From Streptomyces flaveolus (GTDB taxonomy: Bacteria; Actinomycetota; Actinomycetes; Streptomycetales; Streptomycetaceae): a DNA stretch of 64,000 bases. This document shows, piece after piece, positions 19,955-28,914 of the stretch. How positions within the stretch are numbered: the stretch's first letter is position 1; each line of letters begins with the position of its first letter. Made by a program: the position numbers and the translations under genes. Where the stretch lies: contig NZ_BMRV01000011.1 of the NCBI RefSeq assembly GCF_014648815.1, positions 1 to 64,000 on the forward strand, written 5' to 3'. The notes below the pieces were generated by a model that was not told the DNA's origin, made no database searches, and saw only the letters and a program-made list of their open reading frames with translations.

Positions 19955-20797
19955 ATGAGCCGAGTGATCCGTGCCGCGCTCTTCCAGACCGCATGGACGG
20001 GCGACAAGGAATCGATGATCCAGGTCCACGAGCAGGCGGTCCGCGACGCCGCCGCCCAGGGAGCCCAAGTCCTCTGCTTCCAGGAGCTGTTCTACGGACC
20101 CTACTTCTGCCAGGTCCAGGACCCCGAGTTCTACGCCTACGCCGAACGCGTCCCCGACGGCCCGGTCGTCGAGCGCTTCCGGCGGCTCGCCCGCGAGCAC
20201 GGCATCGTCCTGGTGCTCCCCATGTACGAGGAGGAGCAGCCCGGCGTCCTCTACAACACCGCCGCCGTCATCGACGCCGACGGCTCCTACGTCGGCAAGT
20301 ACCGCAAGACCCACATCCCGCAGGTGCGGGGCTTCTGGGAGAAGTTCTACTTCCGTCCCGGCAACTCCGGCTGGCCCGTCTTCGACACGGCCGTCGGCCG
20401 CATCGGCGTCTACATCTGCTACGACCGGCACTTCCCGGAGGGCTGGCGGGCGCTCGGCCTCCAGGGCGCCGAGGTCGTCTTCAACCCGTCGGCGACCTCA
20501 CGGGGCCTGTCCGGCTACCTGTGGCAGCTGGAGCAGCCGGCGGCGGCCGTCGCCAACGAGTACTTCGTCGGCGCCATCAACCGCGTCGGCGTCGAGGAGT
20601 ACGGCGACAACGACTTCTACGGCACCTCGTACTTCGTCGACCCCGAGGCGCAGTTCGTCGGCGAGGTCGCGAGCGACAAGGACAGCGAACTCGTCGTCCG
20701 CGACCTCGACATGGGCAAGCTGCGCGAGGTCCGCGACCGCTGGCAGTTCTACCGCGACCGGGCGCCGGGCGCGTACGCGCCGCTGACCGCGCCCTGA
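19955..20797 (+). CDS. Beta-ureidopropionase-type carbon-nitrogen hydrolase, copy 2
   Basis: A 280-residue nitrilase-superfamily amidase, same length as copy 1 and colinear with it without gaps; Glu44, Lys118 and Cys155 are at identical positions. Long identical blocks such as GFWEKFYFRPGN and VGVYICYDRHFPEGW-type segments show recent duplication. Differences cluster near residues 84-100 and 160-175, which in this fold line the substrate entrance, so the copies may prefer different carbamoyl amino acids. ATG 19955 follows GGAGGCC. It is 28 bp from the dihydropyrimidinase gene, which it probably serves directly. Confidence 0.9.
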   Translation: MSRVIRAALFQTAWTGDKESMIQVHEQAVRDAAAQGAQVLCFQELFYGPYFCQVQDPEFYAYAERVPDGPVVERFRRLAREHGIVLVLPMYEEEQPGVLYNTAAVIDADGSYVGKYRKTHIPQVRGFWEKFYFRPGNSGWPVFDTAVGRIGVYICYDRHFPEGWRALGLQGAEVVFNPSATSRGLSGYLWQLEQPAAAVANEYFVGAINRVGVEEYGDNDFYGTSYFVDPEAQFVGEVASDKDSELVVRDLDMGKLREVRDRWQFYRDRAPGAYAPLTAP

Positions 20798-20825
20798 CCG
20801 ACCGCTCCCGACAGGAGGGACCAGC

Positions 20826-22232
20826 ATGACCAGCAGTCGTACCGTCATCCGCGGTGGTCTCGTCATCACCGCGTCCGACGAGATCCACGCCGACGTGCTG
20901 ATCGAGGACGGCCGCGTCGCCGCCCTCGCCGCGTCCGGCACCCCGGCCGCCGAGGGCCTCACGGCCGAGCGGACGATCGACGCCACCGGCAAGTACGTGA
21001 TCCCGGGCGGCGTCGACGGCCACACCCACATGGAGATGCCCTTCGGCGGCACCTACGCCGCGGACACCTTCGAGACGGGCACCCGGGCCGCCGCCTGGGG
21101 CGGTACGACCACCATCGTCGACTTCGCCGTCCAGAGCGTCGGGCACTCCCTGCGCGAGGGCCTCGACGCCTGGCACGCCAAGGCCGAGGGCAACTGCGCG
21201 ATCGACTACGGCTTCCACATGATCGTCTCCGACGTGAACGAGAAGACGCTCAAGGAGATGGACCTGCTGGTGGAGGAGGGCATCACCTCCTTCAAGCAGT
21301 TCATGGCCTACCCCGGTGTCTTCTACTCCGACGACGGCCAGATCCTGCGGGCCATGCAGCGCGCCGCCGGCAACGGCGGACTGATCATGATGCACGCCGA
21401 GAACGGCATCGCGATCGACGTCCTCGTCGAGCAGGCCCTCGCCCGCGGCGAGACCGACCCCCGCTACCACGGCGAGGTCCGCAAGGCCCTGCTGGAGGCC
21501 GAGGCCACCCACCGCGCCATCCGGCTCGCCCAGGTCGCCGGCGCGCCGCTCTACGTCGTGCACGTGTCGGCGCAGGAGGCGGTCGCCGAGCTGACCCGGG
21601 CCCGCGACGACGGCCTGAACGTCTTCGGCGAGACCTGCCCGCAGTACCTGTTCCTGTCCACCGACAACCTCGCCGAGCCGGACTTCGAGGGCGCCAAGTA
21701 CGTGTGCAGCACGCCGCTGCGTCCGCGCGAGCACCAGGCGGCGCTGTGGAAGGGCCTGCGGACCAACGACCTCCAGGTGGTCTCCACCGACCACTGCCCC
21801 TTCTGCTTCACGGGCCAGAAGGAGCTCGGCCGCGGCGACTTCTCCAAGATCCCCAACGGCATGCCGGGCGTCGAGAACCGCATGGACCTGCTCCACCAGG
21901 CCGTCGTCGACGGGCACATCAGCCGGCGCCGCTGGATCGAGATCGCCTGCGCCACCCCGGCCCGCATGTTCGGCCTGTACCCCAAGAAGGGCACCATCGC
22001 GCCCGGAGCCGACGCCGACATCGTCGTCTACGACCCGCACGCCGAGCAGGTCCTGTCCGCCGAGACCCACCACATGAACGTCGACTACTCGGCGTACGAG
22101 GGCAAGCGGATCACCGGCCGCGTGGAGACCGTGCTCTCGCGCGGCGAGCCGGTCGTCACCGAGCGGGAGTACACCGGCCGCAAGGGCCACGGTGTCTACA
22201 CCCCGCGCTCCACCTGCCAGTACCTGAACTAG
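20826..22232 (+). CDS. Dihydropyrimidinase / D-hydantoinase
   Basis: A 468-residue amidohydrolase that opens dihydrouracil, dihydrothymine or 5-substituted hydantoins to N-carbamoyl acids. The binuclear metal site is complete: His66 and His68 (DGHTH), carbamylated Lys157 (SFKQF), His190 (MMHAEN), His246 (VVHVSA) and Asp322 (STDHCP). ATG 20826 has CAGGAGGGACC upstream. It lies in the middle of the operon, between the hydrolase that should use its product and the F420-type oxidoreductase. The gene name hydA or dht would fit but cannot be chosen from sequence alone. Confidence 0.93.
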   Translation: MTSSRTVIRGGLVITASDEIHADVLIEDGRVAALAASGTPAAEGLTAERTIDATGKYVIPGGVDGHTHMEMPFGGTYAADTFETGTRAAAWGGTTTIVDFAVQSVGHSLREGLDAWHAKAEGNCAIDYGFHMIVSDVNEKTLKEMDLLVEEGITSFKQFMAYPGVFYSDDGQILRAMQRAAGNGGLIMMHAENGIAIDVLVEQALARGETDPRYHGEVRKALLEAEATHRAIRLAQVAGAPLYVVHVSAQEAVAELTRARDDGLNVFGETCPQYLFLSTDNLAEPDFEGAKYVCSTPLRPREHQAALWKGLRTNDLQVVSTDHCPFCFTGQKELGRGDFSKIPNGMPGVENRMDLLHQAVVDGHISRRRWIEIACATPARMFGLYPKKGTIAPGADADIVVYDPHAEQVLSAETHHMNVDYSAYEGKRITGRVETVLSRGEPVVTEREYTGRKGHGVYTPRSTCQYLN

Positions 22233-22243
22233 GAGCGGTGCCC

Positions 22244-23266
22244 ATGGACTTCGGACTCGTCCTGCAGACCGACCCGCCGGCCTCCCGTGTCGTCAGCCTG
22301 ATGCAACGGGCCGAACGCAACGGGTTCACGCACGGCTGGACCTTCGACTCCGCCGTGCTGTGGCAGGAGCCGTTCGTCATCCACAGCCAGATCCTGGCCC
22401 ACACCACGAGGCTCAAGGTCGGCACGATGGTCACCAACCCGGGGACCCGCACCTGGGAGGTGACCGCGTCCACCTTCGCCACCCTCAACGACATGTACGG
22501 CAACCGCACCGTCTGCGGCATCGGCCGCGGCGACTCCGCGATGCGCGTCGCCGGACGCAAGCCCAACACCCTGGCCCGCATCAGCGAGGCCATGAAGGTC
22601 ATCCGGGCGCTGGGCAGGGGAGAGGAGGCCGACCTCGGCGGCGGCACCGTCGTCAGGTTCCCCTGGATCAAGCCGGACGCCGAACTCCCCGTGTGGATGG
22701 CCGCGTACGGGCCGAAGGCCCTGAAGATGACCGGCGAGGAGGCCGACGGCTTCATCCTCCAGCTCGCCGACCCCTACCTCACCGAGTACATGGTCCGGGC
22801 CGTCAAGGACGCCGCGACGGCGGCCGGCCGCGACCCGTCCGAGGTGACGGTCTGCGTCGCCGCCCCCGCCTACGTCACCGCCGACGACTCGCCCGAGGCA
22901 CTCGCCCACGCCCGCGAGCAGTGCCGCTGGTTCGGCGGCATGGTCGGCAACCACGTCGCCGACCTGGTCGCCAAGTACGGCGAGCACTCCGCCGCCGTCC
23001 CCGACGAACTCACCGACTACATCAAGGCCCGCCAGGGCTACGACTACGCCCACCACGGACGCAGCGGCAACCCGGACACACAGTTCGTACCGGACGAGAT
23101 CGTCGACCGGTTCTGCCTGATCGGACCGGTCGAGAAACACATCGAGAAGCTGACCGCCCTGCGCGCCCTCGGCGTCGACCAGTTCGCCGTGTACGACATG
23201 CACGACGCACAGGAAGCCGTCATCGACGCGTACGGCACCCAGGTCATCCCGGCCGTCAACGACTGA
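22244..23266 (+). CDS. LLM-class F420-type oxidoreductase (TIGR03842-like)
   Basis: A 340-residue TIM-barrel protein of the luciferase-like superfamily, close in pattern to methylenetetrahydromethanopterin reductase-like F420 enzymes. The start MDFGLVLQTDPPASRVVSLM and the block GIGRGDSAMR match the TIGR03842 family as I remember it. ATG 22244 follows AGGAGCGG. It is 11 bp after dihydropyrimidinase, an association that argues for a role in pyrimidine or hydantoin breakdown, but the reaction is unknown. No dihydropyrimidine dehydrogenase is present in the window, so supplying the reduction step is one guess. Confidence 0.85.
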   Translation: MDFGLVLQTDPPASRVVSLMQRAERNGFTHGWTFDSAVLWQEPFVIHSQILAHTTRLKVGTMVTNPGTRTWEVTASTFATLNDMYGNRTVCGIGRGDSAMRVAGRKPNTLARISEAMKVIRALGRGEEADLGGGTVVRFPWIKPDAELPVWMAAYGPKALKMTGEEADGFILQLADPYLTEYMVRAVKDAATAAGRDPSEVTVCVAAPAYVTADDSPEALAHAREQCRWFGGMVGNHVADLVAKYGEHSAAVPDELTDYIKARQGYDYAHHGRSGNPDTQFVPDEIVDRFCLIGPVEKHIEKLTALRALGVDQFAVYDMHDAQEAVIDAYGTQVIPAVND

Positions 23267-23281
23267 CCCCACCAGGTTCTC

Positions 23282-23310
23282 CCCCCTTCCCGCCACCGGC
23301 GGGAAGGGGG
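23282..23310 (+). terminator. Hairpin terminator of the pyrimidine operon
   Basis: CCCCCTTCCCGCC (23282-23294) pairs perfectly with GGCGGGAAGGGGG (23298-23310), a 13-bp stem with a 3-nt loop, 15 bp after the oxidoreductase stop. No T-run follows. The permease downstream therefore probably has its own promoter or depends on read-through. Confidence 0.7.
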
Positions 23311-23385
23311 CCAGGGCGCACCCGCGCACCCCCCTCGGCACCGCCCGCACGGCCTCTCCCGACCCACCGCATGATTGGCCTGCCC

Positions 23386-24912
<1,527 letters not shown>

Positions 24913-24928
24913 GAGGCCGTCGGGGCGG

Positions 24929-25594
24929 TCAGCCGGCCTGGCCGCCCTGCAGGGCGGCCACCGCCTCCTTGGCCGCCTTGATGGCCCCCTTGTTGATCTC
25001 TTCCGTGCCGGGGGCCTTCCCGGTCTCGAAGTCACTGCCGTTGTACGTGATCGTCACCAGGGCGTTGGCCGCGCGGACCAGCACGGTGCCCTCCCGGGTC
25101 TGCTGCTTGTCCTCGGTCGTGAGGTTGACGACGGAGTACGCCTGGTCGCCGAGCCCCGGGACGTCGCCCCCGCCGCTGCGGTCGGCGACCCGCTCCTTGT
25201 ACGACTTCCGCGCCGCCTCGTCCGAGGCCATCACCTCGTAGGAGACGTCCAGCCAGCGGTAGTCGTATCCCTTGAGCGCGTTCCACGAGCAGGTGCGGCG
25301 CACCTTCGTGTCCGTCGACGGGATCTCCTTGCCCTCCGTCCTGGCTCCCGGGACGAGCGACGTGATCGTCTTCCGGGCCAGGCTCCCGCAGGGCGCCGGG
25401 GCGGCGGCGTACGTCTTCGTCACCGCCTGCGTCGCCGGGGCCGAGGCGGACGGGCGCCCGCCGTCGGGCGGCGTGCTGTCCTCGGCGGCCGGTGTCGTGT
25501 CCGGCCCGGACGACAGCGCCCAGCCCGCCGTGGCGAGCACGGCGACCGGGGCCAGGCGCGCGGTCAGGGCGAGCGGCAGGGGAAGAGAACGCAC
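24929..25594 (-). CDS. Exported protein, DUF3558-like
   Basis: A 221-residue protein with a signal sequence (about 1-28, PLPLALTARLAPVAVLATAG) and a Pro/Thr-rich linker, then a globular domain with two cysteines, one in TCSWNALKGYDY, which resembles the CSW motif of DUF3558 lipoproteins. No lipobox cysteine is visible, so it should be secreted, not lipidated. GTG 25594 is the start. It is convergent with the permease, 16 bp apart. Function unknown. Confidence 0.75.
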   Translation of the reverse strand: MRSLPLPLALTARLAPVAVLATAGWALSSGPDTTPAAEDSTPPDGGRPSASAPATQAVTKTYAAAPAPCGSLARKTITSLVPGARTEGKEIPSTDTKVRRTCSWNALKGYDYRWLDVSYEVMASDEAARKSYKERVADRSGGGDVPGLGDQAYSVVNLTTEDKQQTREGTVLVRAANALVTITYNGSDFETGKAPGTEEINKGAIKAAKEAVAALQGGQAG

Positions 25595-25723
25595 GGCGCA
25601 CTTCTCGTGGGGGACGGTGCGGAGGGGTCCGCACTGCGGACGGGGACGCCAGTGTCACACGAGTACCTGTGGGGCGGAAGGGCGAACTCGCTGCGTGCCC
25701 GGCCGGTGACGGAGACGGACCCG

Positions 25724-26788
25724 TCAGGGCACCCGGGCCGTCCACCGCGGTGAGGAGAACTTCGTGCGGGCCAGTTCCCCGGCGCGGGCCAGTTCCTCGT
25801 CGGTCACCTTGCCCTGGGTGAGTCCGTACCGGGCGCCGAAGGAGGCGATCATCCGCTCGATCACGGTCTCGCGCGGCAGACCGGTCTGGCGGCGCAGCGG
25901 GTCCACCCGCTTCTTCGCGCTCTTGATGCCCTTGTCGCTGAGCTTCTCCCGCCCGATGCGCAGCACCTCGAGCATCTTGTCGGCGTCGATGTCGTAGGAC
26001 ATGGTCACGTGGTGCAGCACCGCGCCGGGGCTGCCGCCGTGTCCCACGATCCGCTTCTGCGCGGCGCCCGCGATCTTGCCCTGGTCGGTGGCGATGTCGT
26101 TCAGCGGCTGGTACCAGGCGCGGATGCCCATGTCGCCGAGGGCGCCGAGCACCCAGTCGTCGAGGTAGGCGTAGCTGTCCTGGAAGGACAGGCCCTGCAC
26201 CAGCGCCTCCGGCACGGACAGCGAGTAGGTGATCGTGTTGCCCGGCTCCACGAACATGGCGCCGCCGCCGGAGATCCGGCGCACCACCTCGACGCCGTGG
26301 CGCTCGGCGGCCTCGGCGTCGACCTCGTTGCGCAGCGACTGGAAGCTGCCGATGATCACCGCGGGGGAGCCCCACTCCCACACCCGCAGCGTCGGCGGGC
26401 GGCGGCCGGCCGCGACCTCGGCGGTCAGGACCTCGTCCAGGGCCATGTGCAGGGCGGGGGGCTGCGGAGCCTCGTGGATCAGCTGCCAGTCGTAGTCCGT
26501 CCAGTCCGTGGCGTGCGCGAGGGCCCGGCGCACGGCGATGCCGACGCCCTCCGAGGTCAGCCCGTACATCACGGTGCCCTCGGGCAGGGCCGCGTCGATC
26601 CGCGCGGCCAGTCCCGCGGCGTCGGTGTCGGCCGGGGCGCCCTCCAGCGCACGGTTCACGGCGTCGAGCGCCTCGTCCGGCTCGAGGAAGAAGTCGCCCG
26701 CCACGCGCACGTGCCGCAGCACCCCGTCCTCGGCCTCCACGTCCACGACGACCAGCTTGCCGCCGGGGATCTTGTACTCACCGTGCAC
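25724..26788 (-). CDS. lplA: Lipoate-protein ligase, domain-swapped form
   Basis: A 354-residue enzyme that activates lipoate with ATP and attaches it to 2-oxoacid dehydrogenase E2 and GcvH. The catalytic BPL/LplA module has the motif RRISGGGAMF and later PLNDIATDQGKIAG with the lysine expected for this family. The accessory domain (YKIPGGKLVVVDVE ... FFLEPDEALD), normally C-terminal in E. coli LplA, is at the N-terminus (about residues 1-90). GTG 26788 is preferred over ATG 26821 because GGAGGCGGAAC ends just before it and the domain begins there. It lies downstream of the UbiD remnant. Confidence 0.9.
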   Translation of the reverse strand: MHGEYKIPGGKLVVVDVEAEDGVLRHVRVAGDFFLEPDEALDAVNRALEGAPADTDAAGLAARIDAALPEGTVMYGLTSEGVGIAVRRALAHATDWTDYDWQLIHEAPQPPALHMALDEVLTAEVAAGRRPPTLRVWEWGSPAVIIGSFQSLRNEVDAEAAERHGVEVVRRISGGGAMFVEPGNTITYSLSVPEALVQGLSFQDSYAYLDDWVLGALGDMGIRAWYQPLNDIATDQGKIAGAAQKRIVGHGGSPGAVLHHVTMSYDIDADKMLEVLRIGREKLSDKGIKSAKKRVDPLRRQTGLPRETVIERMIASFGARYGLTQGKVTDEELARAGELARTKFSSPRWTARVP

Positions 26789-26861
26789 CGTTCCGCCTCC
26801 GTCTCCGCACATGGGAGGCAACAGCGGGGCGGACGGTGATGTTCCCCGGCGGTCCCTCCGG

Positions 26862-27527
26862 TCATCCGGTCCCGTCGCCCAGCAGACGGCGCGCGGTCCG
26901 GCGGCTGTCCTCGGCCACGGTGATCCGGACGCCGTCGAACCCCGGTCCCCGGGTGGCGTCCAGCGCCATGCGGGAGGTCGTGCCGTCGGCCGTCGAGGAC
27001 GGATCGAGGGGGCTGCCCGGCAGCCCGTCCACGACGAACACGTCGCGGTGCGGTTGCAGGTGGGTCGCCAGCGCCCAGAGCACGTGCTCGTCCCGGGTGA
27101 CGTCCACGTCGTCGTCGACGGCCACGACCGTCTTCAGGTACGGGTCCCAGCCCAGCAGGCCCAGCATGACCTGCCGTGCCTGGCCGGGGCGGCTCGGGCG
27201 CAGCGCGACGTAGGCGTGGAAGTGGGTGCCGGAGGTGGGGTAGTGCAGGGCGGTCACCTCGGGGAAGCGCTCCCGCAGCTTCTCCGCCATCTCCGACTCG
27301 CGGGGGATGCGGGCGAGGTTGAGGTGCTCGGCGGTGTTCCCGCCGACGACGTCGAGCAGCAGGGCGTCGCGGCGGCGCAGCACCGTCTCGACGGTGAGGA
27401 CGTTGTGCGTGGAGCGGTCGGAGGAGTAGCCGGAGAACTCGCCGAACGGTCCCTCGTCGGCCCGCAGCCCGGGGTCGATGACGCCCTCCAGCACGATCTC
27501 CGCGCTCGCCGGGACCCTGATGCCGTG
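26862..27527 (-). pseudogene. UbiD-family decarboxylase, C-terminal half only
   Basis: About 220 residues read in one frame to a TGA at 26862-26864 and match the C-terminal half of UbiD-type prenyl-FMN decarboxylases: VPASAEIVLEG, then DEGPFGEFSGY, which contains the two catalytic glutamates spaced as EGPFGE, and the conserved GWDPYLKTVVAVDDDVDV. Homology stops near 27527, and upstream on the same strand the reading frame becomes the antisense of the COG0523 gene. The N-terminal half, including the catalytic arginine and much of the cofactor site, is missing, and no good start codon exists. It therefore looks like a truncated relic. Confidence 0.75.
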
Positions 27528-28538
27528 CCGAAGATCCCGGTGACCGTCCTGACCGGCTTCCTCGGAGCCGGGAAGACCACCCTGGTCAACCACATCCTCA
27601 CCGCGCAGCACGGACAGCGCATCGCGGTCGTCGAGAACGAGTTCGGCGACATCCCGATCGACAACGACCTCGTCGTCAACTCCGACGAGGAGATCTTCGA
27701 GATGTCGAACGGCTGCTGCCTGTGCTGCACCGCCCGCACCGACCTGATCGACATCCTGGGCAGCCTCCGCCGGCGCGACGACCGCGTGGACCGGGTCCTG
27801 ATCGAGACCAGCGGCATGGCCGACCCCAACCCGGTCGCCCAGACGTTCTTCGTGGACGACGACGTCGCCGCGCACTACGCACTCGACGCCATCGTCACCC
27901 TCGTCGACGCCAAGCACGTCACCGACCACCTCGACACGGCCACCGGCGACGGGGTCGGCCACCAGGTCGTCGACCAGATCGCCTTCGCCGACCGGATCGT
28001 CCTCAACAAGGTCGACCTCGTCGACGAGGAGCGGGTCCGCGCCCTGAAGACCCGGCTGCGGGGCATCAACGCCACCGCCGAGATCATCACCTCCAGCCAC
28101 GCCGACGTCGACCTGACGGCCGTCCTCGGGATCGGCGCGTTCGACCTGTCCCACACCATGGCCGTCGACCCCGGCTGGCTGGACGAGCGCGACCACCACC
28201 ACGACCCCGGCGTCACCTCGGTCAGCGTCGAGCTCCACGGGGCCCTGGACCGGGCGGCGTTGGAGAAGTGGCTGGGGGAGCTGGCGGAGCGCCGGGGTGC
28301 CGACCTGTACCGGCTCAAGGGCATCGTGGCGCTCGACGACCACCCCCGCCGCTTCGTCCTCCAGGGCGTGCACCGGATGTCCGAGCTGCGGCCCGCCTCG
28401 TCCTGGGGCAGGGAGCCGCGTACCGGCAAGGTCGTCTTCATCGGCCGCGACCTCGACCGCGACGAGCTCACCATGGGCCTCCTCGCCTGCCGCCGGGCGG
28501 TGCCGGCCACGTCGGTGCGGGAAGACGAGCGCGGCTGA
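27525..28538 (+). CDS. COG0523 (CobW-like) metal-chaperone GTPase
   Basis: A 337-residue G3E GTPase. Walker A is GFLGAGKTT near residue 10, the metal-binding CxCC-type motif is GCCLCC near 64, ETSGMADP follows as switch region, and NKVDL is the base-recognition motif; the C-terminal CobW_C domain begins near 225. Such proteins insert or allocate Zn, Co, Ni or Fe; an HDD/HHH-rich segment (ERDHHHDPG) may bind metal. GTG 27525 begins within 3 bp of where UbiD homology ends on the other strand. No zinc-regulator (Zur) box was recognised in front of it, and there is no usual promoter spacer because the remnant lies there. Confidence 0.9.
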   Translation: MPKIPVTVLTGFLGAGKTTLVNHILTAQHGQRIAVVENEFGDIPIDNDLVVNSDEEIFEMSNGCCLCCTARTDLIDILGSLRRRDDRVDRVLIETSGMADPNPVAQTFFVDDDVAAHYALDAIVTLVDAKHVTDHLDTATGDGVGHQVVDQIAFADRIVLNKVDLVDEERVRALKTRLRGINATAEIITSSHADVDLTAVLGIGAFDLSHTMAVDPGWLDERDHHHDPGVTSVSVELHGALDRAALEKWLGELAERRGADLYRLKGIVALDDHPRRFVLQGVHRMSELRPASSWGREPRTGKVVFIGRDLDRDELTMGLLACRRAVPATSVREDERG

Positions 28539-28914
28539 AGGCCCGCCCGCCGGCGGCACCCACGGCTCGCCGCGGAGCATCCGCCCCGCCGGCCCGCCCG
28601 CGGGAGGACGTCGCGCTCCTCGTGCCCGGCACCCGCCTCCTCGATCCGGCCCGGGTGGCCGTCCGGGACGTGGACCGGGATCCGGCCGTCGTCTCCCGCG
28701 TCCGCCACGAGGTCACCGGCCGGCTCCCCGGACGCCGGTCTGCGAGGTCTCCGACGGAGGCAGTACCGCATCCGGTCGCAGCAGACACCTTCGTCGTACC
28801 CGGGACGGTGGGCCGCCGGGCCCGGAGCGGAAGCGTCGGGGCGGGGGAGCGGGGACGCGGGGCGATCGGTAGCCTGCTGGCTCGACGCTGCCCGACCGAG
28901 AGGTGAGAGGCCCC
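28539..28914. other. Non-coding gap, possible decayed coding sequence
   Basis: No gene is supported in these 376 bp. A plus-strand stretch around 28608-28740 reads DVALLVPGTRLLDPARV and on with the codon bias of a real gene but lacks a start codon, ribosome site and clear homology, so it may be a remnant. Just before the next gene GAGAGG at 28899-28904 is the ribosome site. Confidence 0.4.
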
